The notes under the pieces: model-generated | The model's input: only the letters and a program-made list of their open reading frames with translations | Databases searched by the model: none | Told to the model about the DNA's origin: nothing | NCBI RefSeq assembly: GCF_001427605.1 | Contig: NZ_LMGZ01000012.1 | Location: 298,807-362,806 of the forward strand | Reading direction: 5' to 3' | DNA length: 64,000 bases | DNA from: Devosia sp. Root635 | GTDB lineage: Bacteria > Pseudomonadota > Alphaproteobacteria > Rhizobiales > Devosiaceae | In this document: positions 46,725-57,199 of the stretch, piece after piece | Position numbering within the stretch: position 1 is the stretch's first letter | How the letters are laid out: each line of letters starts with the position of its first letter | Translations under genes and position numbers: made by a program

Positions 46725-47486
46725 CTACTCACGGTTGCCGAACAGGCGGAGCAGCATCAGGAACAGGTTGATGAAGTCGAGATAGAGGCTCAGCGCGCCC
46801 ATGATGGCGCCCTTGGCCAGCACATCGGCGCCAAAGGATTCCGAGTAGCCTTCCTTGATCTTCTGCGTGTCGTAGGCGGTGAGGCCCACGAAGATCAGCA
46901 CGCCGACCGCCGAGATGGCGAATTCGAGCATGGAGGACTGCATGAAGATATTGACCACCGAAGCGATGATCAGGCCGATCAGGCCCATCATCAGGAAGCT
47001 GCCCATCTGGGTCAGGTCGCGCTTGGTGGTGTAGCCGTAAAGGCTCATGGCACCGAAGGTCGCGGCGGTGATGAAGAATACCTTGGCGATCGAGGCGTCG
47101 GTATAGACCAGGAAGATGGAGCTCAGCGACAGGCCCATGACGGCCGAGAAGGCCCAGAACACGGCCTGCGCCGCGCCCACGGAGAGCTTGTTGATGCCGA
47201 AGCTCAGCACCAGTACGAAGGCCAGCGGAGCAAGCATCACGACCCATTGCAGCGGGCTGCCATACAGAGCCGCGCCGAGTGGCGTCGCAAAGGCGGTGCC
47301 GTCAGCATTGATCAGCGCACCATCGGGTGCAACCAAGGTGCTGACGTACCAGGCAACCAGCCCGGTAACGACAAGACCAATACCCATGTAATTGTAGACG
47401 CGCAGCATGTAGCTGCGGAGGCCCTCGTCCACGGCCAAGGCCGAGCCGGCCCGAGCTCCGAGGGTCTGACGGTCATATTCAGCCAT
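46725..47486 (-). CDS. Bax inhibitor-1/YccA-family inner membrane protein
   Basis: A 253-residue protein with seven predicted membrane helices of the BI-1 (TMBIM) family. Bacterial members include pH-dependent calcium-leak channels (BsYetJ) and YccA, which binds FtsH. Landmarks: YMLRVYNYMGIGLVVTGLVAW, FLVYTDASIAKVFFITAATFG, VGLTAYDTQKIK with the conserved aspartate, and LSLYLDFINLFLMLLRLFG at the end. ATG at 47486 by homology; the frame runs far upstream without support. Confidence 0.92.
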   Translation of the reverse strand: MAEYDRQTLGARAGSALAVDEGLRSYMLRVYNYMGIGLVVTGLVAWYVSTLVAPDGALINADGTAFATPLGAALYGSPLQWVVMLAPLAFVLVLSFGINKLSVGAAQAVFWAFSAVMGLSLSSIFLVYTDASIAKVFFITAATFGAMSLYGYTTKRDLTQMGSFLMMGLIGLIIASVVNIFMQSSMLEFAISAVGVLIFVGLTAYDTQKIKEGYSESFGADVLAKGAIMGALSLYLDFINLFLMLLRLFGNRE

Positions 47487-47690
47487 AGTCGATTCCTTTC
47501 CCAAGTGATGCGGTCTCTTGCACCGCCGGTGGGCATTGGTTTGCCACTTGATGAGACAATATGGATGTGACCCCAAGCGTTTACAAGTGATCTTGCAACC
47601 CCTGCGACGAATGGGCTGGCTGCGGAGTCGGTCTGTGTTACGGTCGAGGGCGAATCGCGTGTTTGAAATCCTGATGAAGAGGAGGGCCCC

Positions 47691-48230
47691 ATGCCCCGGC
47701 TCTTTACCGGCCTTGAAATACCGGCCGATGTTGGATTTGCGCTTTCCCTCAAGCGTGGAGGCCTCGCCGGTGCCCGCTGGATCGATGCGGAAAACTATCA
47801 CATTACTTTGAGATTCATCGGCGATGTCGATCATCAGACCGCCAATGAAGTGGCCGACAGCCTCGATCGGCTGTCCAATTCGCTGCGCTTTTCCGTGCGC
47901 CTGACTCATTTGGGCAGTTTCGGCGGCGACAAGCCGCGGGCGCTCTATGCGGGGGCGGAAGCCAGCGAGCAGTTGAGCCGGCTGCAGGCGGCGCAGGAGC
48001 GGGTGCTGCAGCGGGCCGGCCTGCCGCCCGAGGGGCGCAAATTCGTGCCGCATGTGTCGCTCGCCCGCCTGCGCGGCTCCAGCGCCGAAGAGGTGGCCCG
48101 TTTCATGGCCGAGGCCGGCCGCTTCGAGCCGCTGAGCTTTCCAGTGGGGCGGTTCGTGCTGTTTTCGAGCAAGGATTCGGTCGGGGGCGGCCCCTATGTG
48201 GTCGAGCAGAGCTACCCGCTGGCGGCCTGA
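47691..48230 (+). CDS. thpR: RNA 2',3'-cyclic phosphodiesterase ThpR
   Basis: A 179-residue 2H phosphoesterase (LigT family) that opens 2',3'-cyclic phosphates to 2'-phosphates. The two catalytic HxT/SxL motifs are HITL at 37-40 and HVSL at 121-124. LFTGLEIPADV at the N terminus is typical. GGAGG lies 6-7 bases before the ATG at 47691. Divergent from the BI-1 gene; the 200 bases between show no recognised motif. Confidence 0.9.
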   Translation: MPRLFTGLEIPADVGFALSLKRGGLAGARWIDAENYHITLRFIGDVDHQTANEVADSLDRLSNSLRFSVRLTHLGSFGGDKPRALYAGAEASEQLSRLQAAQERVLQRAGLPPEGRKFVPHVSLARLRGSSAEEVARFMAEAGRFEPLSFPVGRFVLFSSKDSVGGGPYVVEQSYPLAA

Positions 48231-48445
48231 TCACGGTCTGGCCGCTATCAACACATTGTTAACCCAAGCGGCGCAAACCGGAAGCAGCCCGTGCTGCCCG
48301 TCAAATTGCCGCCGCGATTGACTCGCAGTTGAAGCAAATGCGCGCAAATGTGGCGGCGTTTGACACCTTGGTAACCATGTCTGGGGCAGAGTTTGCGGGC
48401 AGCTTCCCCCAGAACGGGACCTTCGAGACAAAGGATGAATTGGCG

Positions 48446-48967
48446 ATGACGACGAAAACCGGTGGCCTTGCACTCGGGCTCGCGGTCGGCGCGATCATGA
48501 CGCTGGCTCCTGTCGCCCAGGCGCAGCAGGCAACCGAACTCGGCACCTTCAACGCCTGGACCGCCTGGCAGGCAACCGATGCTTCGGGCATGATCTGCTA
48601 TGTTTCGGCGACGCCGCAGGCCAGCGAGCCGGCGGGCGCCAACCGCGACCCGATCCATTTCATGATCATCCACCGCAAGGGCATGGGCACCAAGAACGAG
48701 GTGCAGACCATTATCGGCTATCCGTTCAACACCACCGATGCCAAGGCCAGCGCCACTGTCGACGGCAAGGCCTATCCCATGGTCACCGAAGGTTCGGCCG
48801 CCTGGCTTGCCTCGACCGGCGACGAAGGTGGGTTCGTCCAGGCCTTCAAGGCGGGCAGCAGCCTGGTGGTGCGCGGCACCAGCCAGCGCGGCACCAACAC
48901 GGTCGATACCTATTCGCTTTCGGGCGCGACCGCGGCGATGAACGCCATCGACGCCGCCTGCACGTGA
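48446..48967 (+). CDS. Invasion-associated locus B (IalB)-like secreted protein 1
   Basis: A 173-residue exported protein: signal peptide to about residue 27 (MTLAPVAQAQQ), then an IalB-type domain with FNAWTAWQATDASGMICYVSATPQ, KNEVQTIIGYPF, KASATVDGK, and the ending DTYSLSGATAAMNAIDAACT, with two cysteines likely disulfide-bonded. IalB proteins are linked to host-cell interaction in Bartonella, but the family is common in free-living species; no virulence role is implied. ATG at 48446 places the signal peptide first. Its paralogue follows 88 bases downstream. Confidence 0.85.
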   Translation: MTTKTGGLALGLAVGAIMTLAPVAQAQQATELGTFNAWTAWQATDASGMICYVSATPQASEPAGANRDPIHFMIIHRKGMGTKNEVQTIIGYPFNTTDAKASATVDGKAYPMVTEGSAAWLASTGDEGGFVQAFKAGSSLVVRGTSQRGTNTVDTYSLSGATAAMNAIDAACT

Positions 48968-49055
48968 TTTTTGGGTTGCTCCACCAGGGCAATCGGCCAT
49001 ATCTGAGGCGACGGGCCGGCCTGGCCCGCGCCTTTTTCGCTTCCAAGAGGCCCTG

Positions 49056-49559
49056 ATGTCCAAGTCCGCCATGGCGCTGGCCCTTGTTGCCAGCCTTGTC
49101 CTTACCGCCGCCGCCAGCGCCCAGCAGGTGCGGATGCTGGGCGAACATCGTGCCTGGTCGAGCTATGCGGCCAATGACGCAGCGGGCGCGGTGTGCTTTG
49201 CCATGACCAAGCCGGAAAGCATTGCGCCGACGCCCGATGGCTACAGCCAGGCCTATATCTACATCACCAATCGCCCCGCCGAGAATGTCACCACCGAGTT
49301 CAACCTGGTGGCCGGCTTCGCCTTCCAGCCCGACAGCAAGGCCACGGTGAGCGTCGGCGGGCAGGTGTTCAACCTGTTCACCCAGAACGACGCGGCCTGG
49401 CTCGACGATGCGGGCCAGTCGGCCGCGCTGGCGAGCGCTATCCGCGCCGGTTCGAGCATGGTGGTTGAGGGCACGACCGCTGCCGGCATCAAGGTGACGG
49501 AGACCTATTCGCTGTCCGGCGCCACCGCGGCGCAGCAGTCGATCGGTTCGGGCTGCTGA
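49056..49559 (+). CDS. Invasion-associated locus B (IalB)-like secreted protein 2
   Basis: A 167-residue paralogue of the preceding gene: signal peptide to about residue 22 (LTAAASAQQ), HRAWSSYAANDAAGAVCFAMTKP, ENVTTEFNLVAGFAF, KATVSVGGQVFNLF, and the shared ending ETYSLSGATAAQQSIGSGC. The two proteins share the order of motifs and the terminal cysteine, so a tandem duplication with much divergence is likely. Function unknown; periplasmic or outer-membrane associated. Confidence 0.85.
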   Translation: MSKSAMALALVASLVLTAAASAQQVRMLGEHRAWSSYAANDAAGAVCFAMTKPESIAPTPDGYSQAYIYITNRPAENVTTEFNLVAGFAFQPDSKATVSVGGQVFNLFTQNDAAWLDDAGQSAALASAIRAGSSMVVEGTTAAGIKVTETYSLSGATAAQQSIGSGC

Positions 49560-49578
49560 TTTCGCCACAACCACGAAG

Positions 49579-49664
49579 CGTCATCCTCGGGCCTGACCCG
49601 AGGACACTGCACTTGCCTGGCGTTTCGCCAGTATAGAGCCCTCGGGTCAGGCCCGAGGGTGACG
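49579..49664. repeat. Palindromic repeat family B-like, diverged copy 4
   Basis: Arms CGTCATCCTCGGGCCTGACC and GGTCAGGCCCGAGGGTGACG with about 46 bases between, in the 224-base gap before rlmN. Same two-hairpin plan and CGTCAT/TGACG ends as the family B copies but with a different stem sequence. Confidence 0.7.
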
Positions 49665-49783
49665 ATCCAGTTTATGGACGCGCTCCGTGCAAGGCTCCTT
49701 CTCGATGGCGTGACTTTGCGCAAACCGTCCCCATATGCTATTGGCCGCGCCAATCCCGCATCTTCGAGACCTTTCGCCACGCC

Positions 49784-50992
49784 ATGAGCATTGCGCTGAA
49801 CCTTGACCATTCGACCGCCGTCCGCCCTGCCGCGGCCAGCCGGCCGTCGCTGATCGGTCTTTCCAAGACGCAGCTGGCAGAGGCGCTGACCACGGCCGGG
49901 ATTGCCTCGGACAAGGAAGCGCGCATGCGGGCCAGCCAGTTGTGGAACTGGCTCTATGTCAACGGCACCACCGATTTCGACCGCATGACCAATGTGGCCA
50001 AGCCGGTGCGGCAGAAACTGGCCGACACCTTCATCCTCGACCGCCCGGAAATCGTCACCGAGCAGGTTTCGACCGATGGTACGCGCAAGTGGTTGTTCCG
50101 CTTCCGCGATCCGGCCAATCCCAGCTATCCGCCGGTCGAGGTGGAGACCGTCTACATTCCCGAACAGGATCGCGGGACGCTTTGTGTGTCGTCCCAGGTG
50201 GGGTGTACGTTGACCTGTTCCTTCTGCCATACCGGCACGCAGAAGCTGGTGCGCAACCTGACGGCCGGCGAAATCCTCGGCCAGATCCTGATGGCGCGCG
50301 AGCGGCTGGGCGATTTCCCCGGCGGTGTGCGGCCGGATGACGGGGGCCTGGTGCCCTCGGGCGAGACCCGCGCCATCACCAATATCGTGATGATGGGCAT
50401 GGGCGAGCCCCTCTACAATTACGACAACGTCAAGCAGGCTTTGCTGATCGCCTCGGCCGGCGATGGCATGAGCCTCAGCAAACGCCGCATCACGCTGTCG
50501 ACCTCAGGCGTCGTACCCTTCATCGAGCCGACCGGGCGCGAGATCGACGTCATGCTGGCCATCTCGCTGCATGCTACCAACAACGACCTGCGCGACGTGC
50601 TGGTGCCGATCAACAAGAAGTGGCCGCTGGAAGAACTGCTCGAAGCCTGCCGCAACTATCCGGGCCTTTCCAATGCCCGCCGCATCACCTTTGAATATGT
50701 GATGCTCGACGGCATCAATGACAGCGATGCCGAAGCGCGCGAACTGGTGCGGCTGCTGGCTGGTATTCCGGCCAAGATCAACCTCATCCCGTTCAATCCC
50801 TGGCCGGGCGCCAATTACGGCACCTCGCCTTCGAGCCGCATCGAGCGCTTCGCCGACATCGTCAACAGGGCCGGCTATGCCAGCCCCGTCCGCACCCCGC
50901 GCGGTCGCGACATCTTCGCGGCCTGCGGCCAGCTCAAGAGCGAGACCGAGCGGCTGAGCAAGAAGGATCGCGACGCGCTGGCGGGGGTGTGA
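49784..50992 (+). CDS. rlmN: Dual-specificity 23S rRNA A2503 / tRNA A37 C2-methyltransferase RlmN
   Basis: A 402-residue radical SAM enzyme. The 4Fe-4S cysteines are C141, C145 and C148 ([12 protein letters not shown]). Other landmarks: [59 protein letters not shown], and the C-terminal [15 protein letters not shown] with the catalytic cysteine. The ATG at 49784 is accepted; the first 25 residues are variable in the family. Confidence 0.95.
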   Translation: MSIALNLDHSTAVRPAAASRPSLIGLSKTQLAEALTTAGIASDKEARMRASQLWNWLYVNGTTDFDRMTNVAKPVRQKLADTFILDRPEIVTEQVSTDGTRKWLFRFRDPANPSYPPVEVETVYIPEQDRGTLCVSSQVGCTLTCSFCHTGTQKLVRNLTAGEILGQILMARERLGDFPGGVRPDDGGLVPSGETRAITNIVMMGMGEPLYNYDNVKQALLIASAGDGMSLSKRRITLSTSGVVPFIEPTGREIDVMLAISLHATNNDLRDVLVPINKKWPLEELLEACRNYPGLSNARRITFEYVMLDGINDSDAEARELVRLLAGIPAKINLIPFNPWPGANYGTSPSSRIERFADIVNRAGYASPVRTPRGRDIFAACGQLKSETERLSKKDRDALAGV

Positions 50993-51390
50993 TGGCCGGG
51001 CTGGTTCCAGAACTCTCCATCGCTGACATCGGGGCCAGCCGTCGCTTCTACTGCGACATTGTTGGGTTTTCGGTGCGCTATGAGCGATCCGAAGAAGGGT
51101 TCGCCTATCTCGAACTGGGAGCGGCCGAGCTGATGCTCGACCAACTGGGCGCCGGCCGCGACTGGATCACCGCACCGCTGCAACTGCCCTTCGGGCGCGG
51201 TGTCAATTTCCAGATCGAGGTGGAAGCGATCGCGCCCATCCTCGATCGCCTTGCCGTGTCGGGTGTGCCGCTGTTCACGCCGCTTGAAGTCAAGAGCTAT
51301 CGTACGTCCTCGGGCAGCGTCACACAGCGCCAGTTCTGTGTGCAGGACCCCGACGGTTATCTGCTGCGCTTCTTCGAGGTCGTAGCCTGA
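50992..51390 (+). CDS. VOC-family (glyoxalase/bleomycin-resistance-like) protein
   Basis: A 132-residue vicinal-oxygen-chelate fold protein of two beta-alpha-beta-beta-beta units: VPELSIADIGASRRFYCDIVGFSVRYER and the C-terminal QFCVQDPDGYLLRFFEVV. The DPDGYLLRF stretch carries a metal-ligand-type residue region, though the E/H ligand set is not complete to my eye, as in bleomycin-binding proteins. The function could be sequestration or lyase. The ATG overlaps the rlmN stop by one base. Confidence 0.83.
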   Translation: MAGLVPELSIADIGASRRFYCDIVGFSVRYERSEEGFAYLELGAAELMLDQLGAGRDWITAPLQLPFGRGVNFQIEVEAIAPILDRLAVSGVPLFTPLEVKSYRTSSGSVTQRQFCVQDPDGYLLRFFEVVA

Positions 51391-51397
51391 TTTCCTG

Positions 51398-52245
51398 CTA
51401 TTCCCCCGCCACCCATTCCATCCGCACACGCCCCTTGCCGCCCTCGGCCAACAGGCCCGCCAGTTCCGGCAGCAAAACCTTCAGCTCGGCCTCCAGCGTG
51501 AAGGGTGGATTGACCACGATCATGCCCGTGCCATGCAGGCGCGGCGGGGTGGTGAAGGGGTGGACGTTCAGTTCGATGCGCAGGATCTCCTTATGCCTGT
51601 GCGTTCGAGGGCATCGACAAACTCGGCTATCTCGTGCGGGTCCTTGACCGGGTACCAGAAGGCGTAGATGCCGCCGGGCCAGCGCTGGTGGGCTTTGACC
51701 AGGCCTGCCACCATGCGGTTGAACTCGCCCTTTTGCTCGAAGGGCGGATCGATCAAGACGAGGCCGCGCTTCTCTTTCGGCGGCAGATGCGTGCCCAGGG
51801 CGGCCCAGCCGTCGAGATGGGTGACGCGGGTCTGGATGTCGCCGGCGAAGTTTTCGCGCAGCTTCTCGGCATCGTCAGGATGCAGTTCGAGGGCGAAGAG
51901 GCGGTCCTGCTCGCGCAGCAGGTGCCGGGTAATGAGCGGCGAGCCGGGGTAGAAGCGCAGCCCGCCATCGGGGTTTTGCGCCCGCACCGCCTCAAAGTAG
52001 GGCACGATCAGTTCGGCGGTGGGCGCGGAGAAGCCCGCGTCCAGCACCCGGCCGATGCCCTCCACCCATTCGCCAGTGCGGCCGGCTTCGTCGCCCTTGA
52101 GATCGTATAGGCCGATGCCGGCATGGGTATCGAGCACCCGGAACGCGGCCTGCTTGCGCTTCAGGTATTCGATGATGCGGACAAGGATCAAGTGCTTGAC
52201 CACGTCGGCGAAATTGCCGGCGTGGAAGGCGTGACGATAGTTCAT
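51398..52245 (-). pseudogene. rlmJ: 23S rRNA (adenine2030-N6)-methyltransferase RlmJ, frameshifted
   Basis: Reading from ATG 52245 (MNYRHAFHAGNFADVVKHLILVR) the frame encodes a clean RlmJ with the SAM region RVLDTHAGIGLYDL and catalytic LVLIDPPFEQKGEF, then ends early at LERTGIRRSCASN and a stop at 51568. The next frame continues the expected C terminus: ILRIELNVHPFTTPPRLHGTG to RMEWVAGE, stop at 51398. Joining them needs one extra base near 51588 (AGGAGATCC would be AGGAAGATCC), giving about 282 residues, the normal RlmJ length. Either a real mutation removing the last 60 residues or a sequencing error. Confidence 0.88.
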
Positions 52246-52892
52246 CAGTGCCGCGCCTGCGCCGTCAGGATGGTCGCCGCAAAGGCGGTGAAAATGGCGG
52301 CAAAGCTCCAGTTGAGCGCCCGTTCGACCCACTTGCTGGAGCGGAAGGCGGAAGCCAGTTTTTCCGCCAGCAGCACGGTGACGATGCCCAGGGGGATCGA
52401 CAGGGCCACGAATTCGAGGCCGAGGAAGATCAGCTTGCCGGTCGCGCCGGGGTCATGGGCGTCGACGAACTGGGGCAGGAAGGTCACGAAGAACAGCACC
52501 ACCTTGGGGTTGAGCAGGTTGATGCCGATACCGGTGGCAAAGCTCTGCCGCACGGTGGGCACCCGCTTGGCTGCCTCGGCCAGGCGCAGCCCGCCGCCAT
52601 GGAAGACGGCCTGGTAGGCCAGCCATAGCAGGTAGACGGCGCCGGCGAGCTTGAGCGCCAGGAACAGCGGCGGGGCGGCGATGATGAGGATGGAAATGCC
52701 GAAGGCGACCAGCATGGTGTGCACCAGAATGCCCGCCATGGCGCCGAACATCGCGGCCAGGCCGTGGACCCGGCCGTAATTGATGGCCCGCGACATCTGC
52801 AAAGCCATGTCGGGACCGGGCGTTATCGCCAGCACAACGGTCGCTAGCGCAAAGGCGAGGATGACGGGCAGGTCGGGGATGAGGGCGGGCAT
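52245..52892 (-). CDS. LysE/RhtB-family amino acid exporter
   Basis: A 215-residue inner-membrane exporter of amino acids or derivatives, with six hydrophobic segments. The family motif TPGPDMALQMSRAINYG is in the first loop, and GIGINLLNPKVVLFFVTFLPQFV is the fourth-segment motif. The exact substrate cannot be told from sequence. It overlaps the rlmJ ATG by one base, so the two were an operon. Confidence 0.9.
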   Translation of the reverse strand: MPALIPDLPVILAFALATVVLAITPGPDMALQMSRAINYGRVHGLAAMFGAMAGILVHTMLVAFGISILIIAAPPLFLALKLAGAVYLLWLAYQAVFHGGGLRLAEAAKRVPTVRQSFATGIGINLLNPKVVLFFVTFLPQFVDAHDPGATGKLIFLGLEFVALSIPLGIVTVLLAEKLASAFRSSKWVERALNWSFAAIFTAFAATILTAQARH

Positions 52893-53000
52893 GGCGTGAT
52901 GCTCAAGAATCTTGGCTCGGACAATTGCACCAAAGCCCGCTCCTGACTAGGGTGCGCCCGATTTTGGGCCCACCACGGCCATCCCCTACCGAGACTTACC

Positions 53001-54224
<1,224 letters not shown>

Positions 54225-54240
54225 TTTCTGCGCCCGCAAG

Positions 54241-54272
54241 CGGTCCGGATCATCCCTGAATGGTCCGGACCG
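54241..54272. terminator. Hairpin downstream of argG without T-tract
   Basis: CGGTCCGGA (54241-54249) and TCCGGACCG (54264-54272) form a 9-base stem with a 14-base loop. No T-run follows, so termination would need Rho, or the hairpin protects the 3' end of the argG transcript. Confidence 0.4.
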
Positions 54273-54289
54273 GCCTTCGACGTCCGAAC

Positions 54290-54304
54290 TTAATCGCTCG
54301 TTAA
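54290..54304. promoter_or_regulatory. Perfect CtrA box TTAA-N7-TTAA upstream of the GGDEF-EAL gene
   Basis: TTAATCGCTCGTTAA, followed by C, lies about 60 bases before the chosen start of the c-di-GMP enzyme gene, a normal position for promoter control by CtrA. Confidence 0.65.
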
Positions 54305-54365
54305 CGTGAACGATCTAGCTTTCCCGTAGCGTCATGCAGAAGCATTGAGACGGGAGAATCGGCCG

Positions 54366-56495
54366 GTGCGAGCAGAAGACGCTGGCAGCTTGAGCGAGAT
54401 GGCTGAAGCGCTGCTGCTCGATGCTGCGCTCGAGAACATCCCCTATGGCTTCTGCGTCTGGTCCCCCCAGTTCCGGCTGGTGATGTGGAACAAGCATTAC
54501 CGCGACATTTACGGGTTTTCGCCCGACGCTATCTATCGTGGCATGACGCTGGAAGAGGTGGTGCAGCTCGCCAACCGGCTGGGCAACCATACCGGGCAGG
54601 ATCCGGAAGAATTCTACGAAATCTATACCGGCGAATTGCTGGCCAATCGCAGCGGCGCCCGCGCCAAGCGGCAGGAGGCCGTGCATGGTGGCCGCACGAT
54701 CGAGACCGCCCATATCTATTCGCCAGCACTGGGCTGGGTGGTGACGCATGAGGACATCACCGACGAAATCGCCCAGACCGAACTGGTGCAGAAGCGCAAG
54801 CTGGAGCTGGAGCGGCAGAATATCCGGCTCGACGCGGCGGTGAACAATATCAGCCAGGGTCTCTGCATGATGGATGCCAGGGGGCGGCTGGTGATCTGCA
54901 ACGAGCCCTATGCGCGCATCTACAACCTGCCTTCCGCCCTGCTGCGGCCGGGCACGCAGCTGGAAGACATTCTCAGCCATCTGTTCGATGTGGGCATGAG
55001 CGCCGGCGGCACGCGCGAAGAATATGTCGAATGGCGCCGCGATGTGATCAACCGGCGCGAATATGGCAAGAACATCCACGAGCTCAATGGCCGCACCATC
55101 ATGATGCAGCATCATCCAATGAAGGATGGCGGCTGGGTCTCGACGCATGAGGATATTACCGAGCAGCGGCAGAACGAGGCCCGTATCCGTCACCTGGCCC
55201 GCCATGACGCCCTGACCGATCTGCCCAACCGCATCGAATTCCTCGAACAGATGGCCAAGACCGAGGCTGGTCTCAGCCGCGGGGAAATGGCGGCCGTGCT
55301 CTATATCGACCTCGACCACTTCAAGGCGGTCAACGACACTTTGGGCCATGCGGTGGGCGACGAAGTCATCAAGCAGGCTTCGGCCCGGCTCTGGGGCACG
55401 ACACGCGAGACCGACGTGCTGGCGCGGCTGGGCGGCGACGAATTTGCCCTTTTGATGCGACCCATCGACAGCGCGGCCGATGCCGCCAAGGTGGCCGACC
55501 GCATCATCAAGTCCATCGGCACGCCCATGCTGATCGGCGGCCAGCAGATCGAGATCGGGGCCAGCGTCGGCATCGCCATCGGGCCGGGCGACGGGGTCAA
55601 GACCGATGCGCTGGTCAAGAATGCCGACCTGGCGCTCTACAAGGCCAAGAGCGAAGGCCGCTCGACCTACCATTTCTTCGAAACCGGCATGGATGCCGAC
55701 CTGCAGTCGCGCCGTTCCATTGAGGCCGGGTTGCGCCTGGCCCTGCAGCGCGAGGAATTGCGGCTGATGTTCCAGCCGCTGCTGGGGCTCAAGGAAAACC
55801 GCGTTACCTGTGTCGAGGCGCTGCTGCGCTGGGATCACGAAGGCCGTACCATCTCGCCCGTGGAATTCATTCCCATTGCCGAGGAAACCGGGCTCATCGT
55901 CTCCATCGGCGAGTGGGTATTGCGCGAAGCCTGCAAGACGGCGGCGAGCTGGCCGGGCGATATTCGCGTCGCGGTCAACCTCTCGCCGATCCAGTTCAAG
56001 AGCCGCGACCTCTTGGGTCTGGTCAAATCGGCGCTGTCCGAGGCCCGCATTCCGGCGACGCGGCTGGAACTCGAAATCACCGAAAGCCTGCTGCTGGCCG
56101 AGAACGATACCAATCTCAAGGTGCTGCATGACCTGCGCGCCATGGGCGTGCGCATCTCGATGGACGATTTCGGTACCGGCTATTCATCGCTCAGCTATCT
56201 GCGCAGCTTCCCCTTCGACAAGATCAAGATCGACCGCAGCTTCATGCGTGACTTGACCAGCCGCGGCGACAGCCAGGCCATCATCAAGGCGGTGATCGGG
56301 CTGGGCCAGTCGCTGGGCATGTCGACCACGGCCGAGGGCGTCGAGACCGAGGAACAGCTCGAAATGGTCCGCGCTCAGGGCGCTTCGGAAGTCCAGGGTT
56401 TCCTGTTCTCCCCGCCGCTGCCGGCGGCGGCCCTCGCCAACCTACTCCATTCCGAAGCGGTCAGCACCCAGGTCAAAAGCAAGAAAGCGTCCTGA
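54366..56495 (+). CDS. PAS-PAS-GGDEF-EAL cyclic-di-GMP turnover protein
   Basis: A 709-residue cytoplasmic protein without membrane segments. Two PAS-type sensor domains (about 15-135 and 140-270; each begins with AALENIPYGFC / AAVNNISQGLC and ends with THEDITxE). The GGDEF domain has an intact motif GGDEF at 356-360 and an inhibitory RxxD (RETD) five residues before it, so diguanylate cyclase activity with product inhibition is likely. The EAL domain has EALLR at 484-488, NLSPIQF, EITES, DDFGTGYSS and KIDRSF, all needed for phosphodiesterase activity. Start GTG 54366 has GGGAGA at 8 bases; TTG 54345 is an alternative. A CtrA box precedes it. Confidence 0.88.
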   Translation: MRAEDAGSLSEMAEALLLDAALENIPYGFCVWSPQFRLVMWNKHYRDIYGFSPDAIYRGMTLEEVVQLANRLGNHTGQDPEEFYEIYTGELLANRSGARAKRQEAVHGGRTIETAHIYSPALGWVVTHEDITDEIAQTELVQKRKLELERQNIRLDAAVNNISQGLCMMDARGRLVICNEPYARIYNLPSALLRPGTQLEDILSHLFDVGMSAGGTREEYVEWRRDVINRREYGKNIHELNGRTIMMQHHPMKDGGWVSTHEDITEQRQNEARIRHLARHDALTDLPNRIEFLEQMAKTEAGLSRGEMAAVLYIDLDHFKAVNDTLGHAVGDEVIKQASARLWGTTRETDVLARLGGDEFALLMRPIDSAADAAKVADRIIKSIGTPMLIGGQQIEIGASVGIAIGPGDGVKTDALVKNADLALYKAKSEGRSTYHFFETGMDADLQSRRSIEAGLRLALQREELRLMFQPLLGLKENRVTCVEALLRWDHEGRTISPVEFIPIAEETGLIVSIGEWVLREACKTAASWPGDIRVAVNLSPIQFKSRDLLGLVKSALSEARIPATRLELEITESLLLAENDTNLKVLHDLRAMGVRISMDDFGTGYSSLSYLRSFPFDKIKIDRSFMRDLTSRGDSQAIIKAVIGLGQSLGMSTTAEGVETEEQLEMVRAQGASEVQGFLFSPPLPAAALANLLHSEAVSTQVKSKKAS

Positions 56496-56512
56496 GCCGG
56501 TAGCGCCGGGCG

Positions 56513-57199
56513 CTAGAAGCTGTAGTTCACGCCGGCGCGCAGCACATTGAGCGATGGCGTATTGGCCCGGTGCATGTAGCCAATCGGGATGGCGGTCTCG
56601 ACACTGCCGAGGCGGATGTGCAGGTATTCGGCGCGGAGGCGCCAATGGTCGTCCAGGGCCAGCTCGACGCCACCGCTGGCGGCCCAGCCCCCGGCCAGTT
56701 GTGCGGCGATTGGCGGGTCATTGGCCTCGCGCTTGGTGAAACTTGCCGCCACCAGGCCTGCCGTGCCGTAGACGAGCAGGCTGTCATGCGCCCAGCCCAG
56801 CCGTCCGCGCAACGTGCCCAGAGCATTGATCTCGATCTCGTTGATCCGGCCGGCGGCCTGGGAATCGTCGCCGAGATAGCGGCCCAGGCTCAGATCAGCC
56901 TCGACGCCGAAAACTACACTCTGCTGCTGCTGTTGATAGCCGACCTGAAGGCCGCCCGTGGCGCTTTGGTAGTCGATGTCGCCATCGGGGTCCCAGGTCA
57001 GTGTTACGACGTGGAGAAAGTCATTGCTGGCGCCGCCCCAGCCATAGCCGACATGAGCGCCGAGATAGGCGCCGGACCAGTCATAGCCGGACTGGCCGTA
57101 GCTGCCCCGTGCGTCGAATGCGGGATAGATGTCGGCGGCCCTTGCCCCGGGAACGAGGGTCAGGCTCGACAATACCAGGAGGCACAGGCAACGCGTCAT
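56513..57199 (-). CDS. Outer-membrane beta-barrel (porin-family, Omp25-like) protein
   Basis: A 228-residue protein with a signal peptide (residues 1-22, ending GARAAD) and a C-terminal aromatic residue (NYSF) as in outer-membrane barrels. The pattern DWSGAYLGAHVGYGWGGASND, TGGLQVGYQQQ, VVFGVEADLSLG, LRGRLGWAHDSLLVYGTAGLV fits the eight-stranded Omp25/Omp31-type family. Function is structural or surface-related in relatives. ATG at 57199 places the signal peptide first. Divergent from typA. Confidence 0.87.
   Translation of the reverse strand: MTRCLCLLVLSSLTLVPGARAADIYPAFDARGSYGQSGYDWSGAYLGAHVGYGWGGASNDFLHVVTLTWDPDGDIDYQSATGGLQVGYQQQQQSVVFGVEADLSLGRYLGDDSQAAGRINEIEINALGTLRGRLGWAHDSLLVYGTAGLVAASFTKREANDPPIAAQLAGGWAASGGVELALDDHWRLRAEYLHIRLGSVETAIPIGYMHRANTPSLNVLRAGVNYSF

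Noticed and set aside
48446..49559. IalB pair as evidence of pathogenicity
   Set aside because: The family is widespread in environmental alphaproteobacteria; the name reflects where it was first described.
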